From: VRUE01 sp963697805
GTDB taxonomy: Bacteria > Actinomycetota > Thermoleophilia > Solirubrobacterales > 70-9
Assembly: GCA_963697805.1 (NCBI GenBank)
Contig: CAVOPB010000002.1
Coordinates: 930,001-994,000 of the forward strand
Direction of reading: 5' to 3'
Length of the DNA stretch: 64,000 nt
The notes under the pieces are model-generated. The model was not told the DNA's origin and did not search any database. It saw only the letters and a program-made list of their open reading frames with translations. Position numbers and translations under genes: made by a program. This document shows, in pieces, positions 31,973 through 39,786 of this stretch (its first letter is position 1; each line of letters starts with the position of its first letter).

Positions 31973-32479
31973 ATGGCGAGCGAGGGATTCTCGATCCGGC
32001 GGGCGGAGCGCGGCGACGTCGCGGAGCTGCTGGCGATGATCCGCGAGCTCGCCACCTACGAGCGCCTCGCCGACCAGGTTGTCGGCGACGAGGAGCGCCT
32101 CGAGCGGACCATGTTCGAGCTCGGCGCCGCCGAGGCGCTGATCGCCGAGGTGGGGGGAGAGCCGGTGGGGTACGCGATCTACTTCACCACCTTCTCCACC
32201 TTCCTCTGTTGGCCCGGGCTCTGGTGCGAGGACATCTTCGTCCGCCCGCAATGGCGCGGGGACGGGATCGGCGGGGCGCTGTTCGCGGCCGTCGCCGGGG
32301 TCGCCGCCGAGCGCCGCTACGAGCGACTGGACTGGGTCGTCCTCGATTGGAACGAGCCGGCGATCGGCTTCTACGAGGGCCTAGGCGCGAGCCACATGAG
32401 CGACTGGCAGACGATGCGGCTCGACGGGGAGCGGCTGCGGAGGGTCGCCGCCGACGCCCCGGCTATCGCTTCACCCTGA
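31973..32479 (+). CDS. GNAT acetyltransferase of the diamine/thialysine (SSAT-like) type
   Basis: 168 residues. The order ELATYERLADQVVG, GYAIYFTTFSTFLCWPGLW, EDIFVRPQWRGDGIGGALF and LDWNEPAIGFYEGLGA matches the spermidine/spermine N1-acetyltransferase-like branch, which acetylates polyamines or thialysine. Motif A is RPQWRGDGIG; the catalytic Tyr is in FYEGLGA. A polyamine substrate would fit the potDBCA operon 25 kb away, but this is only suggestive. Its 3' end overlaps the convergent calcium-repeat gene by 17 bases. Confidence 0.85.
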   Translation: MASEGFSIRRAERGDVAELLAMIRELATYERLADQVVGDEERLERTMFELGAAEALIAEVGGEPVGYAIYFTTFSTFLCWPGLWCEDIFVRPQWRGDGIGGALFAAVAGVAAERRYERLDWVVLDWNEPAIGFYEGLGASHMSDWQTMRLDGERLRRVAADAPAIASP

Positions 32480-33260
32480 TCTTCTCGCAGTGCGTCGGCT
32501 TCGGATCGACCTTGTCAATCACGGCGACGTCGTGCTTCCCCGGGCCGCATTCGATCCGGTTGTCGCGGTCGTGCTCGGCGGCAAGGATCAGGTCGTCTCC
32601 CGCGCCCGCTTCGAAGCTGTCGTCGGGGAGGTTCGGCGGATTGTCGTCGTCGGTCGCCTTCGGGCCGCCGTCGAGGACGTCGTCGCCGCCACCACCGGTG
32701 AGGAAGTCGCCTCCCCGGTTGCCGATCAGGCGGTCGTTCCCCTGCTGCCCGTAGAGGTAGTCGCTGTTGTAGATCGTCGTCGGCGGAGTGCCATATCCGG
32801 GGCTCTTCGCCGGCACGTCGCTTCCCGTCAGCACGTCGTCACCGTCGCCGCCTTTGACTTCGAAGCTGCCGATCGAGGCCGTCGCGTCGAAGGTGTCATC
32901 TCCGCCGCCGAGTCTGGCGACGATGTCGCTCCCCGCCCCCGGTTCGCCGACCGAGGTCCCGTCGGGGCAGAAGTCATGCGTTGCGTCTTCGGTCAGGCAG
33001 GCGAATCCCTCGGGGTTGGTGATGTTGTGGATCCCGGCCGTGTCGGAGATGTAATGGCCCCACATCGGCTCGCCGCCACCTGGGTTGGATTTCGGCGGGC
33101 CGTAGGTGACGATGATGTGGTTGACAGTCGAGTCGCCGGTTGCCCTCAGGCTGACAGTGAACCCCTGGTCAAGGGTGGTCGGGGCGGCGAGCGCGGCCGC
33201 GGTCAGGGAGAGCAGGCCTACGGTCAGGATTACCGCGACGATCGGAGCCACTCTCCTCAC
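32463..33260 (-). CDS. Secreted protein with C-terminal calcium-binding repeats
   Basis: 265 residues from GTG 33260. A signal peptide (residues 1-26, VAVILTVGLLSLTAAALA) precedes an unassigned domain (about 30-110) with two Cys, then hemolysin-type repeats (RLGGGDDTFDA, KGGDGDDVLTGSD, GQQGNDRLIGNRGGDFLTGG, GAGDDLILA) and a terminal Cys pair. It is similar in design to the 30604-31455 product, although the first domain differs. The function is unknown. Confidence 0.8.
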   Translation of the reverse strand: MRRVAPIVAVILTVGLLSLTAAALAAPTTLDQGFTVSLRATGDSTVNHIIVTYGPPKSNPGGGEPMWGHYISDTAGIHNITNPEGFACLTEDATHDFCPDGTSVGEPGAGSDIVARLGGGDDTFDATASIGSFEVKGGDGDDVLTGSDVPAKSPGYGTPPTTIYNSDYLYGQQGNDRLIGNRGGDFLTGGGGDDVLDGGPKATDDDNPPNLPDDSFEAGAGDDLILAAEHDRDNRIECGPGKHDVAVIDKVDPKPTHCEKIRVKR

Positions 33261-33266
33261 CCGTCC

Positions 33267-33272
33267 AACCTA
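33267..33272 (-). promoter_or_regulatory. Leaderless -10 box of the calcium-repeat gene
   Basis: On the minus strand TAGGTT ends six bases before GTG 33260. No ribosome-binding site intervenes. Confidence 0.45.
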
Positions 33273-33304
33273 GCGCCGGGGTGCTTCGCTGGCAACGGCA
33301 GCGG

Positions 33305-33310
33305 TAGCCT
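33305..33310 (+). promoter_or_regulatory. Leaderless -10 box of the epimerase gene
   Basis: TAGCCT ends seven bases before GTG 33318. Together with the minus-strand box at 33267-33272 it fills the 57-base divergent gap. Confidence 0.45.
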
Positions 33311-33317
33311 CTTCTGA

Positions 33318-34331
33318 GTGGCGGAGAAGAGTGTCCTCGTAACCGGCGGCTCGGGGTTCCTCGGCAGTTGGTGCGTGATCGAGCTGCTGCGCCGCGGCCA
33401 CCGCGTCCGCACAACGGTCCGCGACCTCGACCGCGAGGCCCAGGTCCGCGCCGCGATCGCGCCCGAGGTTGAGGCGGGCGACCGGCTCACCTTCCACGCG
33501 GCAGACCTGCTTCGCGACGAGGGTTGGGAGGAGGCCGTCGAGGGCTGCGACCGTGTCCTCCACGTCGCCTCGCCGTTCCCGCCCGCCCAGCCGAAGGACC
33601 CTGACGAGCTGATCGTTCCGGCGCGCGACGGGACCCTGCGGGTACTCCGCGTCGCGCTGGCGGGCGGGGTCGAGCGGATCGTCATCACCTCCTCGGTCGC
33701 CGCGGTCGCCGGCAGCGGCAAACCGCTCTCGGAGAGGCGGACCGAGGAGGACTGGACCGACCTCGCCAGCGACGAGCTCTCCCCCTATGTGCGGTCGAAG
33801 ACTGTCGCCGAGCGCGCGGCATGGGACCTGGCCCGGGAGGAGGGTGCGGAGGATCGGGTTGCGGTCGTCAACCCGGGCGCGATTCTCGGCCCGGTGCTGA
33901 GCGAGGACCGCTCGTTCTCGCTGCAGGCGATCGAACGGCTGCTGAACGGAATGCCGGGGGTGCCGCGGATCGGTTGGAGCTTCGTCGACGTCCGCGACGT
34001 CGCCGACCTCGAGATCAGGGCGATGGAGTCGCCGCAGGCGGGCGGAAAGCGTTTCATCGCCACCGACGAATTCATGTGGATGTCCGAGGTCGCCGAGGCC
34101 CTGCGGGAGGAGCTGGGCTCCGATGCCGCCAAGGTCCCGAGCCGCTCGGTCCCGAACCTCGTGGTCAAGGCGATGGCCCTGTTCGACCCCGGCGTTCGCG
34201 GCGTCGTCGGCCAGCTCGGACGCAGGCTCCAGTACTCGAGCGAGCGGGCCCGCTCCGATCTCGGCTGGTCTCCCCGCTCAAGCCGGGAGTCGGTCCTCGA
34301 CACAGCCCGCAGCATCGTTGCCGCCGCCTGA
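33318..34331 (+). CDS. NAD(P)-dependent epimerase/reductase (dihydroflavonol-reductase-like)
   Basis: 337 residues, extended SDR. The coenzyme loop is VLVTGGSGFLGSWCVIELL; the active site has Ser in VITSSVAAVAG and YxxxK in SPYVRSKTVAERAAW. The segment VNPGAILGPVLS and the general order match dihydroflavonol-4-reductase/cinnamoyl-CoA-reductase-like proteins, which in bacteria act on varied aldehydes or ketones. The desaturase-like gene starts three bases after its stop, so the two are likely one unit. Confidence 0.86.
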   Translation: MAEKSVLVTGGSGFLGSWCVIELLRRGHRVRTTVRDLDREAQVRAAIAPEVEAGDRLTFHAADLLRDEGWEEAVEGCDRVLHVASPFPPAQPKDPDELIVPARDGTLRVLRVALAGGVERIVITSSVAAVAGSGKPLSERRTEEDWTDLASDELSPYVRSKTVAERAAWDLAREEGAEDRVAVVNPGAILGPVLSEDRSFSLQAIERLLNGMPGVPRIGWSFVDVRDVADLEIRAMESPQAGGKRFIATDEFMWMSEVAEALREELGSDAAKVPSRSVPNLVVKAMALFDPGVRGVVGQLGRRLQYSSERARSDLGWSPRSSRESVLDTARSIVAAA

Positions 34332-34334
34332 GAG

Positions 34335-35243
34335 ATGGCGGCTGAGGCGCCAGCGGTCACCCGCACCGTGATCCCCGACCCGGCGGTCCGGGTTCCGCTG
34401 ATCGCCTGGCCGACGATCGCCCTGCTCCTCGCCGCCGCCGGGCTCGCGGCGGCGTCGACCCTGCTCGGCCTCGACGGCACCCTGCCGGCGCCGGTCTCGG
34501 CGCTGCTGAACGCGGTCGCCTCCTACCTCTTCTTCACCGTCGCCCATGACGCCGCCCACTCCGCGGCCTCTTCGAACAGGACGCTGAACCTCTGGATCGG
34601 CCGCATCTCGACTCCGTTCATCACCCCGGCCGCGAGTTTCGGCGTCTGGCGCTTCATCCACATGCAGCACCACCGCTTCACCAACCACGAGGACGGCTCG
34701 GACCCCGACCACTACACGATGGAGGGCCCGGCCTGGCAGCGGCCGCTGCGCTGGGTGACGGTCGATCTCAACTACCTCGCCTTCTATCTGCGGCGGTTCG
34801 GCAGCCGGCCGCGGTCGGAGAAGGTCGAATCGATCATCCAATCGACCGTGGTCGCGGCGCTGATGGTGCTCGTGATCGCTCGCGGCGGCTTCGTCGACCT
34901 CCTCGTCTACGTGCTGATCCCGCAGCGCCTGGCGCTGCTCTGGCTCGCCTTCGCCTTCGACTACCTGCCGCATCACGGGCTCCACCTGCGGCCGGCCGAG
35001 GACAGGCTGAAGACGACCCGCAACCGGATCGGCTCCGAGGCCTGGCTCTCGCCGCTGCTGCTCTACCAGAACTACCACCTGGTCCACCACCTTCACCCGG
35101 TCGTTCCCTTCTACCGCTACATCCGGGTCTGGCGGCGGAACGAGGAGGCCTACCTCGACGGCGGACCGGCCCTGACGACGGTCCGCGGCAGGCCGATCAC
35201 CGTCGAGGAGTACCGAGCCCTGCGCCGGCTCGGCGAGCACTGA
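34335..35243 (+). CDS. Membrane fatty-acid-desaturase / carotene-hydroxylase-like enzyme
   Basis: 302 residues with about four spans and three His boxes that hold a di-iron centre: HDAAHS (near residue 72), HMQHHRFTNH (near 113) and HLVHHLHP (near 245). These are typical of the fatty-acid desaturase superfamily, including beta-carotene hydroxylases and ketolases. The short first box and total length are closer to the carotenoid-type branch, but I cannot separate the two by eye. It sits in a unit with a reductase upstream and a lipoprotein candidate directly after its stop. Confidence 0.82.
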   Translation: MAAEAPAVTRTVIPDPAVRVPLIAWPTIALLLAAAGLAAASTLLGLDGTLPAPVSALLNAVASYLFFTVAHDAAHSAASSNRTLNLWIGRISTPFITPAASFGVWRFIHMQHHRFTNHEDGSDPDHYTMEGPAWQRPLRWVTVDLNYLAFYLRRFGSRPRSEKVESIIQSTVVAALMVLVIARGGFVDLLVYVLIPQRLALLWLAFAFDYLPHHGLHLRPAEDRLKTTRNRIGSEAWLSPLLLYQNYHLVHHLHPVVPFYRYIRVWRRNEEAYLDGGPALTTVRGRPITVEEYRALRRLGEH

Positions 35244-35669
35244 GTGCGGAGATGGATCCTGATCCCGCTCGTGGCCGTGGCCGCCGCCCTGGCCGCGACA
35301 CCCGGCTGCGGCGAGGACGCCGCCACCGTCGGCTCGGTCGGGTCGCCCCCGCCCGCCGCCGCGCCCGAAACGATCGAGTCGTCCACCTGTCCCCCCGATC
35401 TGGCCGGGTGCCGTTCCGCCCAGGGGCGGATCGGGTACGTCGAGGCCGTGGACCCGGATGGCGACGGCGATGCCCACTTCGTGATTGCCGACCCGCAGGG
35501 GATCACCCTGCCTGGCCTGACCGCGATCGACGTTCGCCGCGGCCTGCGCCCGCGCCCGCTGCCGGGGCCGGGTGACCTGATCAGCGCCGCCGGGCCGGTC
35601 CAGACCGGCTCCTATGGCCAGAGTCAGATCCATGCGATCGAGCTCCATGTCGCCGGGCGCGACGGCTGA
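35244..35669 (+). CDS. Small exported protein, possible lipoprotein
   Basis: 141 residues, no family recognised. The N-terminus MRRWILIPLVAVAAALAATP then GCGE is signal-like; the Cys could be lipidated, although TPGC is a weak lipobox. The mature part has a conserved-looking pair of Cys (STCPPDLAGC), a DPDGDGDAHFVI segment and an OB-fold-like C-terminus (VRRGLRPRPLPGPGDLISAA...). GTG 35244 directly follows the desaturase stop. It may bind metal or nucleic acid outside the cell, but this is speculation. Confidence 0.55.
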   Translation: MRRWILIPLVAVAAALAATPGCGEDAATVGSVGSPPPAAAPETIESSTCPPDLAGCRSAQGRIGYVEAVDPDGDGDAHFVIADPQGITLPGLTAIDVRRGLRPRPLPGPGDLISAAGPVQTGSYGQSQIHAIELHVAGRDG

Positions 35670-35675
35670 GCCCGA

Positions 35676-36938
35676 ATGCCGACTCCGCAGTCGATCGAAC
35701 GTGCCTATCTGACGCTGCTGCTGGGGAACACGCTCGCGGCCTCGCTGATCTGGGGAATCAACACGATCTTCCTCCTCGACGCGGGGCTGACGAACCTCGA
35801 GGCGTTCGCGGCCAACGCGTTCTTCACCGCCGGGATGGTGCTGTTCGAGGTCCCGACCGGGATCGTCGCCGACACCATCGGGCGCCGTGTCTCCTACCTG
35901 CTCGGCACCGTGACCCTGACCGGGTCGACGTTCCTCTACGTCCTCCTCTGGCAGGTCCAGGCGCCGTTCTGGGAGTGGGCCATCGCCTCGATGCTGCTCG
36001 GCCTCGGGTTCACCTTCTTCTCCGGCGCGGTCGAGGCCTGGCTCGTCGATGCGCTGGTCGCGACCGGGTTCACCGGTCAGATGGAGACCGTGTTCGGCCG
36101 CGGCCAGATCGTCACCGGCGCCGGGATGCTGGCTGGCTCGGTCGCCGGCGGGCTGATCGCCGAGCAGACCAGCCTCGGGGTCCCTTTCGTGCTCCGCGGC
36201 GTCGTCCTGATCGTCATGTTCGGGGTCGCGTTCAGGGTCATGCACGACGTCGGCTTCACCCCGCAGAAGGGGCGGCACCCACTGACGGAGATGCGGAAGA
36301 TCGCCGCCAACTCGATCGAGTACGGGTGGCGGATCCCGGCGGTCAAGTGGCTGATGGTCGAGGTCCTGTTCACCGGCGGGGTCGGCTTCTACGCCTTCTA
36401 CGCCCTTCAGCCCTACCTGCTCGAACTCTACGGAGACCCGCACGCCTACCAGATCGCCGGGCTGGTGGCGGCGATCGTCGCCGGCGCCCAGATCGCGGGC
36501 GGGTTCGCCGCGCCCCGGATCCGCCGGCGTTTCCGGCGGCGGACCTCGGCGCTGATCGTGACCGCGGTACTGAGCGTCGTCGCCCTGGGTCTGATCGGAG
36601 TCGCCGACAGCTTCTGGCCCGTGCTCGGCCTGATCGTCGTCTGGGGGCTGCTTTTCGCGGCCACCGCGCCGATCAGGCAGTCCTACCTCAACGGCCTGAT
36701 CCCGTCGCGGCAGCGGGCGACGATCCTCTCCTTCGACTCGATGATGTCCTCGACCGGGGGGGTCTGGGCGCAGCCGGTGCTCGGCCGGACGGCCGACGTC
36801 TGGGGCTACGCCCCCTCATATCTGTTGGCGGCCGGGATCTCGATCCTCGCCGTGCCCTGTCTGGCTCTCTCCCGGCGGGAGAACGCGCCGGCGGACACCC
36901 TCGAGACAACGGCCGAGGTCGTCCCGCAACCCGGTTGA
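35676..36938 (+). CDS. MFS transporter
   Basis: 420 residues with about 12 spans. The motif between spans 2 and 3 is PTGIVADTIGRRVSYLLG, typical of drug/solute MFS proteins, and a central cytoplasmic loop follows span 6. Late motifs include NGLIPSRQRATILSFDSMMS, often seen in a putative efflux branch. There is no extra C-terminal domain, unlike the two MFS/cNMP fusions in this window. The substrate is unknown. It starts six bases after the preceding gene. Confidence 0.85.
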   Translation: MPTPQSIERAYLTLLLGNTLAASLIWGINTIFLLDAGLTNLEAFAANAFFTAGMVLFEVPTGIVADTIGRRVSYLLGTVTLTGSTFLYVLLWQVQAPFWEWAIASMLLGLGFTFFSGAVEAWLVDALVATGFTGQMETVFGRGQIVTGAGMLAGSVAGGLIAEQTSLGVPFVLRGVVLIVMFGVAFRVMHDVGFTPQKGRHPLTEMRKIAANSIEYGWRIPAVKWLMVEVLFTGGVGFYAFYALQPYLLELYGDPHAYQIAGLVAAIVAGAQIAGGFAAPRIRRRFRRRTSALIVTAVLSVVALGLIGVADSFWPVLGLIVVWGLLFAATAPIRQSYLNGLIPSRQRATILSFDSMMSSTGGVWAQPVLGRTADVWGYAPSYLLAAGISILAVPCLALSRRENAPADTLETTAEVVPQPG

Positions 36939-36983
36939 GTCGCCACCTCGCCCGGCTCGGTCAGCCGCGTTTGCTTCAATCGC

Positions 36984-37010
36984 ATGACCAGAGAAAGGAG
37001 GTGGTCCTAA
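36984..37010 (+). CDS. Candidate 8-codon leader ORF
   Basis: ATG-ACC-AGA-GAA-AGG-AGG-TGG-TCC-TAA encodes MTRERRWS. Its own codons contain the strongest Shine-Dalgarno sequence in the window, so translating it would occlude initiation downstream. This could be chance: the peptide is forced by the SD bases. Confidence 0.3.
   Translation: MTRERRWS
36992..37007 (+). promoter_or_regulatory. Extended anti-anti-Shine-Dalgarno sequence (16 bases)
   Basis: AGAAAGGAGGTGGTCC can pair with the whole known 3' tail of bacterial 16S rRNA (AGAAAGGAGGTGATCC complement) with a single G:U. Natural ribosome-binding sites rarely exceed 6-8 bases. Possible starts below it are TTG 37012, GTG 37016 and ATG 37021. 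Confidence 0.55.
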
Positions 37011-37011
37011 G

Positions 37012-37056
37012 TTGAGTGACATGCTTTGCGGGACACTGGAGGTGCAGGGCCGCTAG
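37012..37056 (+). CDS. Candidate 14-codon ORF behind the extended Shine-Dalgarno
   Basis: TTG 37012 lies 10 bases after AAGGAGG and opens MSDMLCGTLEVQGR, then TAG; an internal ATG at 37021 would give MLCGTLEVQGR. I cannot identify it. The transcript continues through GC-rich sequence to the terminator at 37166-37199, so it could equally be a non-coding or dual-function RNA. Confidence 0.35.
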   Translation: MSDMLCGTLEVQGR

Positions 37057-37165
37057 GCGCCGCACGGGTACGGGCGCCCGCGGAATCCACCCCGGGCACC
37101 GGCGGGCATGGGAGGCCGGGCACGTCCCTCTCGGTCGTTTCTCCCGCGTCCGCTCCACGCACCTG

Positions 37166-37199
37166 ATCAGGGCCGCCTTCGGGCGGCCCTGATTCTTTG
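37166..37199 (+). terminator. Intrinsic terminator with UUCG tetraloop
   Basis: ATCAGGGCCGCC (37166-37177), loop TTCG, GGCGGCCCTGAT (37182-37193) is a perfect 12-base stem closed by C(UUCG)G and followed by TCTTT. It ends a plus-strand transcript that starts after the MFS gene. Confidence 0.8.
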
Positions 37200-37203
37200 G
37201 GCC

Positions 37204-37593
37204 TCAGCCGGACGGGGCGCGGCCGCCGCCACCGCAGTGCCATTTGCCGAGGCCGTTGACCGGGACCCGGTGGTTTGCGGCGTTCATCACCATCCGGATC
37301 TCGCGGTTGCAGAGGTAGTTCCCCTGCGCATCGGTGTGGCGTTCGTCGAAGATCCGGCAGTGGACGACGAGGTTCCCCTTCCGGTCGCAGTTCATCACTC
37401 CGGAGCGGACGCAGCTGACGTCCTGTTTGCAGGTCCGGTCGGCGAATTGGCCCGCCTTTTCGGTCGCCTTCGGAATCGTCAGCTTCACCTGACCCGCCGA
37501 GGCCGGACCGGCGAGGAGGCACAGGAACGCAGACACCCCGAGAGCGGCGGCCAGGGCCATCCTCACGCTCATTGGTTTATTTGGCTTGACCAT
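37204..37593 (-). CDS. Small secreted cysteine-containing protein
   Basis: 129 residues, no family recognised. The signal peptide spans about residues 8-33 (MSVRMALAAALGVSAFLCLL...ASA). The mature part has six Cys (TCKQDVSC, MNCDR, VHCRIF, YLCNRE, WHCGG), which could form three disulfides. It also has many basic and aromatic residues and ends Gly-rich. ATG 37593 or ATG 37572 may be the start. A secreted disulfide-rich binding or antimicrobial protein is possible. It is convergent with the small transcript ending at 37199. Confidence 0.6.
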   Translation of the reverse strand: MVKPNKPMSVRMALAAALGVSAFLCLLAGPASAGQVKLTIPKATEKAGQFADRTCKQDVSCVRSGVMNCDRKGNLVVHCRIFDERHTDAQGNYLCNREIRMVMNAANHRVPVNGLGKWHCGGGGRAPSG

Positions 37594-37688
37594 CTGCGAT
37601 ATGACGAAGGAGACTCGCAGCGCCCCTCACCGATGTCAACACGGCGCAGGGCCGGCGGCTGCGCCCCAGCAGATATCTTCCGGCGACG

Positions 37689-39368
37689 ATGGGGAGAGCG
37701 GTAAGGGAAGTCACCTCGGTGCTCAGTGCCCTTGCCGTCGATTTTGGCAACCGAGACCTCGGTCTGCTCGGGGTCGCGAGGATCGGCACCTCGTTTGCGT
37801 TCTGGTCCTTCGCGATCTCCCTCGGTGTCTACGGGTTCGACCACGGCGGAGCCGTTGCGGTCGGCGTCGTCGCCCTGGTCCGCCTCGCGCCGGGCGCGAT
37901 CGCCTCACCGTTCGCCGGCCTACTGAGCGACCGCTTCTCGAGGCGCTCGGTGATGATCGGCAGCGGTTTGGCGATGTCGGTGGTCCTCCTCGCCGCCACG
38001 ATCGTCGCCGCCACCGACGCGCCGGGGGGCTTCATCCTCGCCCTGGCCGGGCTCTTCACCGTCGCACTCAGCGGTTACGCCCCAGCCGAGTCGGCGCTGC
38101 TGCCGTTGCTGGCGAAGACGCCGCAGGAGCTCTCCGCCGCCAACGTCACCCACAGCACGATGGAGAGCATCGGCTTCCTCCTCGCCGCGCTGGGCACCGG
38201 CCTGATCCTCGTCGTCGCCACTCCCGCAGTGGTCTTCGGCGCGGCCGCCGGGGCGGCTCTGGCGACGGTCGTCCTGCTGACCAGGATCAGCCCCGACCAC
38301 CGGCCGGAATACGCGCCGTTGGAGGGCGAGCTCACGGGCATAGCCCAGGAGACGACGCTCGGCTTCCGCACCCTGATGAGACATCCGGCGCTGCGCCTCT
38401 GCGCCGCCGTGGTCACGATGCTGGTCTTCTTCGAGGGTCTGGCCGACGTCCTGATCGTGATCCTGGCCCTCGAGCTGCTCCACCTGAGCCACGACAGCGT
38501 CGGCTTCCTCAACGCGGCCTGGGGGGTCGGCGCCCTGATCGGGGCGGTCGGGCTGGCGCTGCTCCTGCAGCGCGGCAGGCTCGTCGCGGCGCTGGTCGGA
38601 GGCAGCCTCGTGATCGGTGCCGGGGCAGCACTGCCCGGCGCCTGGACCGTTCCGGTCGCGGCCTATCTCGGCTGGCTCGGGATCGGGTTCGGCTACACGT
38701 TCATCGAGGTCGCGGCCAAAACCCTGCTTCAGCGGCTGGGGTCGGACGAGACTCTGGGCCGGGTGGTGGGCTCGTTGGAGTCGGCCCGCCTGGCGGCGAT
38801 GGCGCTCGGCTCGATCAGCGCCTCCGCGGCGGTCACCCTGCTGGGCACCGAGGGCGCCCTGTTCGTCCTCGCGGCGCTGATGCCGGTCTTCATGCTGCTC
38901 TGCTGGACCCGGCTCCGCGCCCACGAGGTCGGCGCCCCGGTTGCCGAGGCCTGCTTCGGCCTGCTGCGGGGCAACTCGATCTTCTCGCCGCTGCCGGTTG
39001 CCACCCTCGAACGCCTCAGTCGCGACCTGGTCGGGGTCGACGCGGCGGCCGGCGAGGAGGTGATCACCCAGGGGGACCAGGGGGACTCCTTCTACTTGAT
39101 CGAGACGGGAGAGGTCGAGGTCTTCGAAGACGGGAACTTCCGGCGCAACGAGGGGCCGGGGGAATCGTTCGGTGAGATCGCCCTCCTGCGCGACGTCCCC
39201 CGCACCGCAACCGTCCGGGCGACGGCCCCCACCCGTCTGCTGAGGCTGGAGCGCGAGCAGTTCATCAGCGCCGTCACCGGACACCGGCGCAGTCAGCACC
39301 AGGCGCGCGGAGTCGCCAACGCGCGTTGGGCCTCGGCCGACTCCGCGGCCGAGCAGTCGGGTCGCTAG
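37689..39368 (+). CDS. MFS transporter fused to a cyclic-nucleotide-binding domain (paralogue 2)
   Basis: 559 residues, built like the 19577-21214 product: about 12 spans with AGLLSDRFSRR after span 2, then a Crp-like cNMP domain (about 435-535) with the cassette FGEIALLRDVPRTATVRA. Glu and Arg for nucleotide phosphate binding are intact. The fusion suggests transport gated by cAMP/cGMP. A CHASE2-cyclase gene lies only 420 bases beyond on the opposite strand, an attractive source of the ligand. The substrate is unknown. Confidence 0.87.
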   Translation: MGRAVREVTSVLSALAVDFGNRDLGLLGVARIGTSFAFWSFAISLGVYGFDHGGAVAVGVVALVRLAPGAIASPFAGLLSDRFSRRSVMIGSGLAMSVVLLAATIVAATDAPGGFILALAGLFTVALSGYAPAESALLPLLAKTPQELSAANVTHSTMESIGFLLAALGTGLILVVATPAVVFGAAAGAALATVVLLTRISPDHRPEYAPLEGELTGIAQETTLGFRTLMRHPALRLCAAVVTMLVFFEGLADVLIVILALELLHLSHDSVGFLNAAWGVGALIGAVGLALLLQRGRLVAALVGGSLVIGAGAALPGAWTVPVAAYLGWLGIGFGYTFIEVAAKTLLQRLGSDETLGRVVGSLESARLAAMALGSISASAAVTLLGTEGALFVLAALMPVFMLLCWTRLRAHEVGAPVAEACFGLLRGNSIFSPLPVATLERLSRDLVGVDAAAGEEVITQGDQGDSFYLIETGEVEVFEDGNFRRNEGPGESFGEIALLRDVPRTATVRATAPTRLLRLEREQFISAVTGHRRSQHQARGVANARWASADSAAEQSGR

Positions 39369-39374
39369 CTCGGC

Positions 39375-39770
39375 TCAGGCGACGGTCAGGAGCGCGAGCA
39401 GGAACAGGGCGATGAAATGCCCGGTCTGGTCGACGGCCAGTCGCAGGCCGGGTGGGGCGGTGTCGCCGACTCCCTTGATGTCGCGCATGTAGAGGTCGAG
39501 CACGCGGCCGTCGTCCTGGAGCATGTGCGGGATCGCGACCAGCGCCGCCACGCCGAGCGCCCAGCCGGCGCCGATTTCGGTGCCGATCCAGATCAGGGCC
39601 GGGATGAACGCCGCCGTGTAGGTGATGGTGTGCGAGATCAGCGCCCGGCGGGAGACGCTGTCCCGGCCCAGGCCCCCGATCTTGTGGGTCGCCTGCCAGT
39701 TGGTCTGCAGGAGGAAGTCTCCGGCCAGATGGCAGATGACGAAGACGGCGAAGACCTCGACCCAGAGCAC
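39375..39770 (-). CDS. DUF3307 family membrane protein
   Basis: 131 residues with three or four spans. The N-terminal HLAGDFLLQTNWQA is the hallmark of DUF3307. The rest follows the family: RRALISHTITYTAAFIPALI, HMLQDDGR and a final hydrophobic helix. The function is not known. GTG 39770 is the start, 16 bases after the cyclase stop on the same strand, so it is probably in one operon with the cyclase and the RCC1/FecR protein. Confidence 0.8.
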   Translation of the reverse strand: MLWVEVFAVFVICHLAGDFLLQTNWQATHKIGGLGRDSVSRRALISHTITYTAAFIPALIWIGTEIGAGWALGVAALVAIPHMLQDDGRVLDLYMRDIKGVGDTAPPGLRLAVDQTGHFIALFLLALLTVA

Positions 39771-39786
39771 GATCTGACCGTATCGC

